From the NCBI GenBank assembly GCA_023424395.1, contig JAFADY010000063.1:310001-374000 (forward strand): a stretch of DNA of 64,000 nt, written 5' to 3'. Origin of the DNA: Bacteroidota bacterium (GTDB lineage: Bacteria; Bacteroidota; Bacteroidia; Bacteroidales; Dysgonomonadaceae). The notes beneath the pieces were generated by a model. That model did no database searches, was not told where the DNA came from, and saw only the letters and a program-made list of their open reading frames with translations. This document shows, one piece after another, positions 39,562 to 49,600 of the stretch. Position numbers and translations under genes: made by a program. Every line of letters starts with the position of its first letter. The first letter of the stretch is position 1.

Positions 39562-40980
39562 ATGAGTAGCATCTTGATCACCATCCTCGAAATTCTTTAC
39601 ATAATAACAATTGTGAGCGTTATTATTGTGGTTATTTCGGAAAACAGAAATCCTGTAAAAACACTTTCGTGGATGATGGTGCTCATTTTCTTGCCCGTCA
39701 TTGGTTTAGTATGGTACTTGATTTTCGGTCAAGACATTACCAAAAAACAAGTTATCTCAAAACGTATGTACAGCAAGCTCAAAAAACGCCCGCTCGATGA
39801 GATCGGTGCCATGGAAGAATTTGCTTACCCCAAAGAGCACGCAAATCTGATCCGGTTATTAAAAAATTTCGATCACACTCCTTTGCTTGGGGGTAATGAC
39901 GTACAATTTTTTACCGAAGGCGAGGCTAAGATCAACAGCCTGATCCGAGATATAGAAAATGCGGAGCAGCATATTCATATTGAATATTACGTTATTGAAG
40001 ACAAAGAGGTAGGGGAGAGGTTAAAAAACGCGTTGATCCAAAAATCATTACAAGGAGTAGAAGTTAGATTGATTTACGATAGTTTCGGCTCGCGTAAAAT
40101 AAAGAAAAAGTATTTTGAGGACTTGCGCAAAGCCGGAATAGAGGCAGAACCTTTTCTGAAACTTGTTTTCCCGATCCTAACATCGCGGATAAATTTCCGC
40201 AATCATCGCAAAATGGTGATCATTGACGGTAAAATAGGTTATTTGGGAGGAATGAATATTGCCGACAGATATGTAAAAGGGTGTAGTTGGGGCGTTTGGC
40301 GCGATACGCATGTGAGAATTATAGGAAAAGGCGTGCAAGGGCTGCAATCCATCTTTCTTATCGATTGGTACTTTGTGAGTCAAACGCTTATAACTGCGCG
40401 TAACTATTTTCCCGAGCTGGAGAAATACGGCGAAATAGCCATGCAGACCGTAAACAGCGGGCCAATGAGAGAAGACCGCGAAATTTCGCATGGCATATTA
40501 CAGGCAATTTACGATGCCAATAAAAGCATCTATATACAAACTCCTTACTTTGTGCCGCCCGATTCTATGGCGCAAGCGTTACAGGCAGCTGCTATTCGTG
40601 GCGTAGATGTGAGGGTGATGATGTCGGAAAAATCGGATGTTTATCCGGTTCAACTCGCTTCGAATTCTTTCGTGAAAAGTATGTTACAGAATGGAGTGAA
40701 AATGTACAGATACCAAAAAGGATTTTTACACTCGAAATTGATGGTGTTCGACGATTCGCTCACGCTGATAGGTTCGGTAAATTTCGATTCACGCAGTTTT
40801 GAACAAAACTTTGAAGTGGAGGGTTTTATTTATGATCGTGATGTGGCGCAAAAAGCCAACGCTATTTTTTTAGAAGATCAGCGTTATTCGCAAGACCTTT
40901 CATTGAAAGAATGGTTGAAACGGCCGCGGGCCGCTCGATTTTTCGAATCGCTGATGCGTTTATTTGCACCGTTGATATAA
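39562..40980 (+). CDS. cls: Cardiolipin synthase (ClsA-like)
   Basis: 472 residues. Two N-terminal membrane helices (ILYIITIVSVIIVVI, then TLSWMMVLIFLPVIGLVWYL) and two phospholipase-D motifs: HRKMVIID with GGMNIADRY, and HSKLMVFD with GSVNFDSRSF. It condenses phosphatidylglycerol to cardiolipin in the inner membrane. It follows rsgA by 20 nt and precedes aroK by 2 nt, so it sits in a run of co-oriented genes of mixed function. Confidence 0.95.
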   Translation: MSSILITILEILYIITIVSVIIVVISENRNPVKTLSWMMVLIFLPVIGLVWYLIFGQDITKKQVISKRMYSKLKKRPLDEIGAMEEFAYPKEHANLIRLLKNFDHTPLLGGNDVQFFTEGEAKINSLIRDIENAEQHIHIEYYVIEDKEVGERLKNALIQKSLQGVEVRLIYDSFGSRKIKKKYFEDLRKAGIEAEPFLKLVFPILTSRINFRNHRKMVIIDGKIGYLGGMNIADRYVKGCSWGVWRDTHVRIIGKGVQGLQSIFLIDWYFVSQTLITARNYFPELEKYGEIAMQTVNSGPMREDREISHGILQAIYDANKSIYIQTPYFVPPDSMAQALQAAAIRGVDVRVMMSEKSDVYPVQLASNSFVKSMLQNGVKMYRYQKGFLHSKLMVFDDSLTLIGSVNFDSRSFEQNFEVEGFIYDRDVAQKANAIFLEDQRYSQDLSLKEWLKRPRAARFFESLMRLFAPLI

Positions 40981-40982
40981 AT

Positions 40983-41519
40983 ATGAAAAGAATTTATCTG
41001 ATAGGGTATATGGGAGTGGGCAAAACCACTGTTGGAAAGAAATTGAGTAAATTACTTGATCTTTCTTTTATCGACTTAGATAAATTTATAGAAAGTAAAT
41101 ACCACAAAACCGTTCCCGATTTGTTTAAAGAGAAGGGAGAACAGGGATTCAGAGAATTAGAGCGAAAATCTTTGAAAGAGGTTTCGGAGATAGAGAATGT
41201 GGTTGTTTCAACCGGCGGCGGCGCACCTTGTTTTTTCGACAACATGAATACAATGAACAATACCGGAACAACTGTTTACATTAAGGCCGAACCGAAGGAA
41301 CTGGCAGCTCGTTTAACGGCATCGAAAAACGTAAGGCCCATTGTTTCCGATAAATCAGCGGAAGAATTGTTGCCTTTTATTATCGATCACTTGGCCAAAA
41401 GAGAAAATTTTTATAATCAGGCACATATTGTTTATTTAACAGATCGGTTGCTCACCAAAGAAAAGGTCTATCTAACCGTGAATGGAATTGCAGATGAACT
41501 AAAAAAAATACAAAAATGA
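40983..41519 (+). CDS. aroK: Shikimate kinase
   Basis: 178 residues from ATG 40983 (MKRIYLIGYMGVGKTT), the P-loop being GYMGVGKT. The frame opens earlier, inside cls, but this start gives the normal N-terminus. Other motifs: FIDLDKFIESKY, GFRELERKSL and STGGGAPCF. It phosphorylates shikimate in aromatic amino acid synthesis. It overlaps the following gene by 4 nt (ATGA). Confidence 0.94.
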   Translation: MKRIYLIGYMGVGKTTVGKKLSKLLDLSFIDLDKFIESKYHKTVPDLFKEKGEQGFRELERKSLKEVSEIENVVVSTGGGAPCFFDNMNTMNNTGTTVYIKAEPKELAARLTASKNVRPIVSDKSAEELLPFIIDHLAKRENFYNQAHIVYLTDRLLTKEKVYLTVNGIADELKKIQK

Positions 41520-42724
41520 TGTACGAACCTTTAAAAAGCACGTCATTTTTCGTGCGCGAATTATTGCTGAAAGTGGATACCCAAAAAATATCGCTTGTAA
41601 TTGGGATACCTAAAGAAGATCAGGAAGTCGAAAAGCGATTGGCTATCACCCCCGAAACGGTTGCCTTGCTTGTTGAATCCGGTTACAAATTGCTTTTTGA
41701 AAGCGGCGCGGGTTTATGCATCAATTACTCCGATCGCTATTATGCAGAATCGGGAGCTGAAGTGGTTGAAACCAAAGAAGAAGTTTTTCAGGCTGATATT
41801 ATTATTAAAATCGCACCCCCAACGTTTGAAGAGGTTTCCATGATGAAGCCGAAAAGCAGTGTTTTTTCTTTTTTACAACTGCATAATATGACTTCGGCTG
41901 TAATAGAATTAATGGCCGAAAAGCGAATCAATGCCTCGGCATACGAGCTTATTTACGATGATAACAATGTATCTCCTTTCATTACGGCTATCTCCGAGAT
42001 AGAAGGCGCTTGTTCCATAACCTTGGCGGCAGAGATGATGAGCAATGCTCACGGCGGCAAAGGTATTTTACTAGGTGGAATTCCGGGAATTTCCCCCACC
42101 GAAATAATAATTATCGGAGCCGGAGTAGCCGGCACAGTCGCTGCGAGAGCAGCGATTGCGTTAGGCGCGTTGGTAAAAGTTTTTGACGACGATGTAAATA
42201 AACTTCGCAAAATTCAACACGAGCTGGGGCGCGCGGTTTTTACTTCCACATTGCAACCCAATGTATTACGCAATAATTTTCGTTCTGCCGATGTAGTTAT
42301 AGGGGCCTTGCAATATGTAAACAAAACGCATTTTTACAGAATATCCACCGATTTAATTCGTGAAATGAAAAAAGGTTCGCTCATTATCGATTTGCGCATG
42401 GCGCAAGGAGGTTGTTTCGAAACGACGATGGAAGCATGCTTACCCGATCATCCCGTCATTTTTGAAAAATTCGGTATTTTACATTTCTGCGAATTGAATT
42501 TAAGTTCTCGTGTAGCCCGCACTGCATCTATTGCGTTGAGCAATATTTTTATATCCATGTTTACGGCCATGGCCGATTGTGGCGGATTCGGGCAGTTCGC
42601 CCGTTTCGACAGAGGTTTTGCAGCCGGGTTTTATATGTTTTCCGGTAAAATGGTAAATTCCTACGTCGCCAATCATTTTAATTTGTCGGTAAACGATATC
42701 GGATTGTTTTTACCGGGATATTAG
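41516..42724 (+). CDS. ald: Alanine dehydrogenase
   Basis: 402 residues. Substrate-binding region VIGIPKEDQEVEKRLAIT and the NAD fold IIGAGVAGTVAARAAIALGA are those of the alanine dehydrogenase / transhydrogenase alpha family. Compared with the 370-residue B. subtilis type it has about 25 extra N-terminal residues (MYEPLKSTSFFVREL), as is usual in Bacteroidota. It converts alanine to pyruvate with NAD. ATG 41516 overlaps the aroK stop codon; a second ATG follows at 41519. Convergent with a cyclophilin gene 13 bp away. Confidence 0.9.
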   Translation: MMYEPLKSTSFFVRELLLKVDTQKISLVIGIPKEDQEVEKRLAITPETVALLVESGYKLLFESGAGLCINYSDRYYAESGAEVVETKEEVFQADIIIKIAPPTFEEVSMMKPKSSVFSFLQLHNMTSAVIELMAEKRINASAYELIYDDNNVSPFITAISEIEGACSITLAAEMMSNAHGGKGILLGGIPGISPTEIIIIGAGVAGTVAARAAIALGALVKVFDDDVNKLRKIQHELGRAVFTSTLQPNVLRNNFRSADVVIGALQYVNKTHFYRISTDLIREMKKGSLIIDLRMAQGGCFETTMEACLPDHPVIFEKFGILHFCELNLSSRVARTASIALSNIFISMFTAMADCGGFGQFARFDRGFAAGFYMFSGKMVNSYVANHFNLSVNDIGLFLPGY

Positions 42725-42737
42725 TAGATAGGAAACC

Positions 42738-43442
42738 CTATCTTGTTAATTTCATTGTTAAAATTCTTATGTCTTCTATTGGCCTATCTTGGCGGTCGGT
42801 TTCTACTTTTGAAATGCGTTCCACCACATCCATTCCTTTCAACACTTCGCCGAAAACGGTGTAGTTGCCGTCTAAATGCGGTGTTCCGCCAATGGTTTTG
42901 TAATCTTCGCGGGCTCGCGAGCTGAATTTGTAGGTGGAATCGTTGGCATTGCCGTATCGGTTGATGTTGTTTCTCTGTAAGTTGTCAAGCTGCTCATCTG
43001 TAAACTTTTTTCCTGTAACAATATAAAATTGGCATCCCGAAGATGCTTTCAGGGGATTAAAATTGTCGCCTTGCCGGGCTGCAGCTAAAACTCCTCTTTT
43101 ATGATAAAGCGTTGGAGTCCTGAATTCCGCAGGAATTGTGTAACCAACATCTCCGCTGCCCAACGCGGCGTCAGCCAATGCTGTTTTCGAATCTGGGTCT
43201 CCGCCTTGTATCATAAACGCTTCTATTACCCGATGAAAAAGCACGCCATCGTAAAATTTAGATTTCACCAGTTTAATAAAACTATCTCTGTGTTGCGGTG
43301 TTTCGTTATAGAGTTTCAGTATAATGTCGCCCTCGGTGGTTTTTACCAAAACTTTTTGTTCTCTGTGAGTTCCGGTTCTGAGCGTGAAGCAGGATGCCGC
43401 AACAAAAACTATACATAGTAAAAACAATGATTTTTTAAACAT
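42738..43442 (-). CDS. Cyclophilin-type peptidyl-prolyl isomerase, lipoprotein
   Basis: 234 residues, lipoprotein signal with Cys18 (FVAASC), so a periplasmic or outer-membrane-anchored folding factor. Cyclophilin core: VLFHRVIEAFMIQGGDPDS, then ASSGCQFYIVTGKKF, and YTVFGEVLKGMDVVERIS. The active-site Arg in FHRV and the QGGDP motif are intact. It is the last gene of the minus-strand run that includes the exopolysaccharide cluster, 16 nt after the phosphatase gene, but may simply be a neighbour. Confidence 0.93.
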   Translation of the reverse strand: MFKKSLFLLCIVFVAASCFTLRTGTHREQKVLVKTTEGDIILKLYNETPQHRDSFIKLVKSKFYDGVLFHRVIEAFMIQGGDPDSKTALADAALGSGDVGYTIPAEFRTPTLYHKRGVLAAARQGDNFNPLKASSGCQFYIVTGKKFTDEQLDNLQRNNINRYGNANDSTYKFSSRAREDYKTIGGTPHLDGNYTVFGEVLKGMDVVERISKVETDRQDRPIEDIRILTMKLTR

Positions 43443-43458
43443 ATATTTTCATTTAAAT

Positions 43459-43944
43459 TTATAATTCCTTCGCCAATTGCAGCCATTGAAACGAGGCATC
43501 AGGGGAGATTTCGTGCCATTTTTCGGTATTGAAATTAAAGCAAACTGCCGATGCCGTAGGCAAATTATAAAGTTGAAAACCAAAATAATTGATAAGGTTC
43601 GTCAATCCGGGATTGTGCCCAACCAACATACAATGGCTTATATCGTTTGGGATTTCGGCAACGGATTTTAAAATGGCATGAACGGATGCATGATACAAAT
43701 TCGCATCAACTTTTATGCCTTGAACAGCGTAGTTCATGTTCTCGGCAGCAATTTTTGCTGTGTCAACGGCTCGTTTTGCCGCTGAAGATAAAATCATTTC
43801 CGGTTTGCCTGATTTTTTCAAAATGAATAATCCCATTTCTTTGGTATTCTTTTTTCCGCGCTCGTTCAGAGGGCGGTCAAAATCAACCAAATCGGGATTA
43901 TCCCATGCCGATTTTCCGTGCCGGAAAATGATAAGTGTTTTCAT
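43459..43944 (-). CDS. SixA-like histidine phosphatase
   Basis: 161 residues from ATG 43944 (MKTLIIFRHGKSAWDNP), where the RHG motif gives the phospho-histidine. The frame extends 8 codons upstream but MKTLII fits the family start better. SixA removes phosphate from His residues of phosphorelay proteins, though bacterial relatives are promiscuous. The FDRPLNERG motif and VGHNPGLTNL with the second His are present. Located 48 nt after the DUF1573 gene in the same direction. Confidence 0.9.
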   Translation of the reverse strand: MKTLIIFRHGKSAWDNPDLVDFDRPLNERGKKNTKEMGLFILKKSGKPEMILSSAAKRAVDTAKIAAENMNYAVQGIKVDANLYHASVHAILKSVAEIPNDISHCMLVGHNPGLTNLINYFGFQLYNLPTASAVCFNFNTEKWHEISPDASFQWLQLAKEL

Positions 43945-43992
43945 TTGTTTAATTATAGAAGTTAACAAAATAGAAGATAAATAGTTTATGAT

Positions 43993-44517
43993 CTATTGAG
44001 CAAAATCTTCATCCATATAATATCCTTTATTATTTTCTCTTCCATCTACAAGACCTTTGATTCCTCCTCCTTGTTTGTCTCTTTCGTTATATAATTCTTC
44101 GTAATCTTTTGTGTAAAGGCTTTGTGGTACTACATGAATGTCAAAAATCACATCTTTTGTTTCGGAAGTTGCAAAATTGCCGTAAAGCGTTATGTGATGC
44201 TGAACATAACCGATATTTTTTCCACTGTCATAAGTAAGTAATAAAAATCCGTTTTTGCCTGCAGGAATTGTTTTTATGGAAGATTTTTTTAAAGTGATAC
44301 AACCGCAAGATGAAATAATGTCACTTAAAAAAAATGGATTTTCACCCGTATTTGTGATTTCAAAGGACATATCAACCTTTTGCCCCATCAATACGGGATA
44401 ATAATGCCGGTTATTATCCGCAATTTCAATGGTTGTTGTAGCATTTTTTAAATCTCGACAACTAAAGAAAAATAATAAGAAAACGGACGATGCTAAAATT
44501 ATGAATATACGTTTCAT
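43993..44517 (-). CDS. DUF1573 lipoprotein (Ig-like domain)
   Basis: 174 residues, lipoprotein signal with Cys20 (FFFSC). The mature part has the DUF1573 pattern: F-E-I-T-N-T-G-E-N-P, then DIISSCGCITL and the AGKNGFLLLTYDSG strand pair. The family is an Ig-like or ASPM-SPD2-Hydin-like fold often encoded with envelope or polysaccharide genes; its role is unknown. It starts 4 nt after the DUF4838 gene stops, and so is the last clear member of the exopolysaccharide cluster. Confidence 0.85.
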   Translation of the reverse strand: MKRIFIILASSVFLLFFFSCRDLKNATTTIEIADNNRHYYPVLMGQKVDMSFEITNTGENPFFLSDIISSCGCITLKKSSIKTIPAGKNGFLLLTYDSGKNIGYVQHHITLYGNFATSETKDVIFDIHVVPQSLYTKDYEELYNERDKQGGGIKGLVDGRENNKGYYMDEDFAQ

Positions 44518-44521
44518 TGGG

Positions 44522-46681
44522 CTATTTTATTATTTGTATTTCATCACAGGCAATGATATGTTTCGATGATCTATCTCGTTGAAATTTAATTTCTATCGTA
44601 TTAAAATTTTGTAAATTTATAGGTACAACGCAATAAGCAGTGCCATCATCTTGATGAAGTTTATCCGTAGTTATAATTGTGTGAACTTTGTTATCGGCCA
44701 TCACTTCAATGGCCTTTGGCGGTAAAATACGGTGCTTTTCCATTTTTAGAAAACGAAATGCAATGTTTTTCCCTTTTCTAACATCTTCACTTACCTTAAA
44801 TCGTATATGAAAATCATCGATGCTACTTAAATGCCAACCTTGATGATAGTTGTCTTTGAATCCCTGTATTCTATCTTGAAGCAATTCGGGGCTTTCATAA
44901 TTTTCATCGGGTTTGGAAATTAAAGCTACATCGGCATTCATTAAAAGATTTTCGTAAATACCTGTCTTTTTTATTCGTTTCCATTCATCAATATATGTTG
45001 CAAGTTCTCCGTTGGATTCCTTGTATGAAGTCAGGTTATCAAATTCCTTGTATTTTTCTAATGCGTTTATAATAGTATCAGTTTCGTTCTTATATATCAT
45101 TTTACCGGGTTCTTTTTGTGCAAAACCATAAATACCACTGCCATTTAAGTAGGCTATTTGCAAGCGGGTAAAACTTAGGGCCGTGTATAATTTCCGTACT
45201 TTTTCTCTTTCTTCTCCGGTTGTTTGCGGGATAATTGCATTTAATGCGTTGTAAAACTCAATAAATTCTTCGATATTTAAGTACGTATCTACATTTTGCT
45301 TAAATCCGCCATAGATATTGTAAGGCAACTTTTTATTTTTATATTCTTCTTCTAAACCCAAATAATAGCTTGATAACAATTGATGGCTAATGGGGTAATT
45401 TTTACGTAAATATATTTGTGCTAACGATGCAACATTCACATTTACATCCATCATTAAAGCGGCAAGTATATATGTTTTTAAATCATCAAACGGAGAATAT
45501 TCGTATCCGCTTGCATTGATGAAAATACCTTTGGCCCCGATTTCTTTGAAATAACGGAGTTGATTTTGTTTTCCATATAAAATAGGCAATGGAGTAAGAT
45601 AATCGTCAAAATTGGCGGCATAATCCCATAAATAGATATTTTGTGTTTTAGGCTGCCAACTTTTAAATAAGGATGAGAAATTTTTTACAGCAGGAGATTC
45701 ATTATTAAGAGCTACTCCTTTTGGCAAATCGATAGTGCTGATAAAAACTCCCGCATTCTTCAGTAATTGGTATTTAGAAGGAAGCGCTGTTGTTCGGTAT
45801 GCTGTTGTAAAAAAATAGTGATAAGGAAATTTCTCAGCTAATTTATTTAGTAAATTTACTACTGCCGGAGTGGCAACAGTATTGCTGTTCCCTGCCTGCC
45901 GACATAGCGGGCACATACAAACCAAATCATTATCTTGGGGCATTATCATAAAGTAAGAACGTAGCTTTTTTCCATTGCCATAATTATCAATTATGTAACT
46001 GACAATATTATCGAAGAGTGCATCCGATGAAAAACAGAATTGTTCTTTATTTTGAATATCATCAATTGTTGCATAAATACTATTATCCGTAGAAGTAATT
46101 AGTTTAGATAAGTTGTGTCCCCATAATCCCCAATCTAAATCAACGGAGTGGGTGCCGATTATGGGAGCATACTCGGGTTGCAGGTTCGATGAGAAAAAAG
46201 GGCCGCGATAGTTGAAATCGAAGTTTTTACATCCGTTGTTGAATTTTATAAAAGCCGGAGGCAGGTCATCGGCATTGAATCTTGAGTCTTTGGTAGCGAT
46301 CGTTTCAATGAGTTGGTATATTATCCAAATGGAAAGCCTGTCGCTACAAACACGTATGTGGAGCTTATCATAGGTGTGTTGGATACAGTAATCGTCTTTT
46401 AAATCTTCTGCTATTTCAAGGTGAATGTTTTTAAAACCTTTGGGAGTTTTTATTTTGTTGGAAGCGCCTAATTGCAAAAGCACGATCGACTTTTCTTGGG
46501 TTCTTTTTTTCAAATGATCATATAAATACTGTGCTCTTAATTCACTCACGGCATCTTCTTCGGCTGTAATTATATAACCTTTTGCAGCTACGTGTTGGTC
46601 GTTTGCCGAACAGTTGTTCGCAAATAACAGCCCTGATGCTGTTATCAGAATAAACTTGATTAGAATATTAGAAAGCCACAT
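44522..46681 (-). CDS. Secreted DUF4838 glycoside-hydrolase-like protein
   Basis: 719 residues with a signal peptide (about 27 residues, LLFANNCSAN). Residues 30-140 look like the alpha/beta N-domain of GH67/GH20-type enzymes, and 155-430 like a TIM barrel; the Cys255-x-Cys-x2-Cys260 segment in DLVCMCPLCRQAG matches the Cys-rich loop of DUF4838. The C-terminal 150 residues are probably a carbohydrate-binding beta-sandwich. Position in the cluster, directly after the export pore and before DUF1573, is that of PgaB in E. coli, which trims and modifies the polymer. Substrate and catalysis are not known. It overlaps the pore gene by 14 nt. Confidence 0.75.
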   Translation of the reverse strand: MWLSNILIKFILITASGLLFANNCSANDQHVAAKGYIITAEEDAVSELRAQYLYDHLKKRTQEKSIVLLQLGASNKIKTPKGFKNIHLEIAEDLKDDYCIQHTYDKLHIRVCSDRLSIWIIYQLIETIATKDSRFNADDLPPAFIKFNNGCKNFDFNYRGPFFSSNLQPEYAPIIGTHSVDLDWGLWGHNLSKLITSTDNSIYATIDDIQNKEQFCFSSDALFDNIVSYIIDNYGNGKKLRSYFMIMPQDNDLVCMCPLCRQAGNSNTVATPAVVNLLNKLAEKFPYHYFFTTAYRTTALPSKYQLLKNAGVFISTIDLPKGVALNNESPAVKNFSSLFKSWQPKTQNIYLWDYAANFDDYLTPLPILYGKQNQLRYFKEIGAKGIFINASGYEYSPFDDLKTYILAALMMDVNVNVASLAQIYLRKNYPISHQLLSSYYLGLEEEYKNKKLPYNIYGGFKQNVDTYLNIEEFIEFYNALNAIIPQTTGEEREKVRKLYTALSFTRLQIAYLNGSGIYGFAQKEPGKMIYKNETDTIINALEKYKEFDNLTSYKESNGELATYIDEWKRIKKTGIYENLLMNADVALISKPDENYESPELLQDRIQGFKDNYHQGWHLSSIDDFHIRFKVSEDVRKGKNIAFRFLKMEKHRILPPKAIEVMADNKVHTIITTDKLHQDDGTAYCVVPINLQNFNTIEIKFQRDRSSKHIIACDEIQIIK

Positions 46682-49600
46682 TAACCTGCAAATAGATATT
46701 ATATAAATTTCTGAATTTATCGGGATCCGGAGTATTTAAAAGATATTGATAATCTGTATCATTCGGATCATAAAGGCCACTGTCTTTTATCATTTTAAAT
46801 GGATTAGGGCTTGATTTGTAATTATACCAAGTGCCTAAAATACTTGCAGAGATAGTTTTAGATAGCATATATCCAAAGCCTGCCCCTACCATAGTGTTCA
46901 TTATGGAAAAAGTATTAAACTGATCGTAATTTAGCAACATATCTACATCGGGCGCATTTCCGGCGCTTGCCATAGCTAAAACATACGTTTTAGGAGTATT
47001 TATATAATAGTGTACTTGTCCCGATACATTAAATAGCCACTGATTATTTATATGTGGAGTGTTGGTTTTGGTATCAGTAGATGTTTTTAGCGACATTTCA
47101 GACGTTTTGTTAAGTAAAAAATTATTCAAACGAACGTTTAATCGCCAATTATCCAACTCTTTTGTCATACCCAATACAAAATTGAACAAATTGCTTTTTG
47201 ATGCTATGGTAAGAGAATCATTATTAAACATATTGTCCGTAGCTTCTGTACGCCGGAAAATGTAATCGTCGGACTGATCTATATATCTGTATCCAACGCC
47301 TATTTCTCCTTCCCAAGTATGGTCGAATAAATACCTAAATGCAGAAGCATTTAGAGCTATAACGGGAAAGAATTGATTTGCCCACGCTGCATTTACTCCC
47401 GTACGAAAATTATTTCCCCAAATTCTATCCCATTCGCCTTGTATTTGATAACCTTTTCCGTTGGGGCGTCCCGCATAATTTATTCTTCCCGTATAAGTAT
47501 TTACACCTTCAAACCGGCTGTACTCAATTGTGGATATGCTACTTATGGTGTAGTCGTGGCCGTGCCTGCTGCGCAAATGAGATAATACGATCTCGTTTTT
47601 GTTGCTTTTGTAATTTAAGAATTTAAGATATTGTTTAAAGTCATCTTCTTCGATGTATGAAGGAACATAAAAAGATTGATAATAATAAGCAGAATCGTAT
47701 TGATGGATTTTCTCGAAAGCCACACCCTTTGCATATTTAAGTGAATTATTATTAGGTGCATAGGTGAGCGCCGTATCAAGAACACTTAAACTTTCTTGTA
47801 TTTTCTGTCTCTTGATAAGTTGTAATCCGTAATTTTCAGCGATTTGAGCAAAAGCATTGATTAGGTTCTCGTTATACTTATTGTTTCGAAGGTCGTTGTG
47901 CAAATTTGCGTATAGTTCAGAATAATCTGCAGTGTTTTTTCCTTCGAGTTCTGCCAATTTTATTTTAAAAAACAATTCATCGGGATATGCCGCAATCCCC
48001 TGTTCTGCATATTCTTGCATAGATTTTGTGTCTTTTATACGATAAGAATGGTTTACGGCATATTGCAAAGCATTTAGATTTCGGGAGTCTGTTTCGAGCC
48101 ATCTTTTTATCGCCGACATTGATTCTTCGTACTTAAATTCATTGTCTAATTCTTTAATTATCGCTATCAATAAATCTTCATAACCTCCCAAAAATTTTGG
48201 TTTTGTTTCGTTGTCTACTAATTTTATGGCTGTTTCAAAATCGCTCATCGCATTATGATAGCGTTTCATTTTGAAATATATATCGGATCTTTTTACAAAC
48301 AAATTCGGGTTTGCCGAATCCGAAGCAATAATTTCATTTAGCATATTTAGTGCGTTGGTGTAGTCCCCATTTTCGGTATAAATAGTGAATATGGCATTTC
48401 GCGCTGCTTGAACTATTTCAGGGTCTTCGCTAAATTGCAGTACTTCTTTCCAATGGTTTAATGCTGCAAGGTAATCTTGGTCGGTTGTTGATTGTTTGGC
48501 GTTTTCAAATTTGATTTTCACATATTCATCACGTATATCGGTATCGGTGGGGTATTGATGAAAAAGTTTCTCGGTAAGAGAGCTAACTTTTGATTTATTC
48601 CCTAACATTTTATACGCATTGATTTCCCTTAAAAACAATGATTTGGACTCACCCCTTACGTTTCGGTATCTGTTTAGGTGATATAAGGCTTCTTCAAATT
48701 GATTCTTGCCGATTGCATCATTATACACAAAATTAAACGCTTCTTCGTTTCCGGGGTTCATATCGAGAATTTTCCCGTATAAAACGGACGGTTCTATGTC
48801 TTTTGCATTTCTTGCGGCCTCCAAAAGATAATAATTATACTGTTGTCGTACATTGCTGCTGTTACTGTATCTCATCTGCTGTTGCAATAAAGATAACACT
48901 TCATTGTAACGTTTTTGTTCCGATAGCAAACTTGCTTTTTTTAATACAAGTTGTTCATTATTAGGAAAGTAATTTAAGGTTCTATCTATATAGCTTAATG
49001 CTTTATAATTGTCTCCGGCAAAGATGTAATCATTAATAAGGCTTAAAGAGTTCTCTAAGTTTTTGGGGTCTTCCTTTAGTAGCTCTTCTCTCATAACAAT
49101 GGCTTCATCAATATTCCCTTTTTTGCGATTTTCAATTGCCTGCATTTCCGTGTGATATTGATAATCGCTTTGTAATTTTGTGTCATTTGGATATATTTGG
49201 GCAAGGCGCTTTCGTAAACGATTCGCTTCAACCGTGTTTCCTTGAAGTTCGTAAAGATCAATTTTTCTTTGCCACAACCCTCGCCAATAAGGGTTAACTT
49301 CTAAAAGTTCATTTACATAGCAGATGGCGCTTGAGTATCTTTTAGTTTCCTGCTCTACATTTACGAGCAGTTGTTTTGAGTCGACATTATTAGGATTATG
49401 ATCCAATGATTTCACCAAATCATACCGGGCTCTGTCGTATTCTTTTTTATGCAGGTAATATTTCCCTGATAACATTCTTAAGTCTGAATTCTTTGGATAT
49501 TTACTTAATCCTTCATCGACAATCTTTTTTCCATTTTCCCAATCATTGCTGTTGAAGAGTTCGTTAGCCCTTACTACATATTCATCAGGGTCTTTTATAT

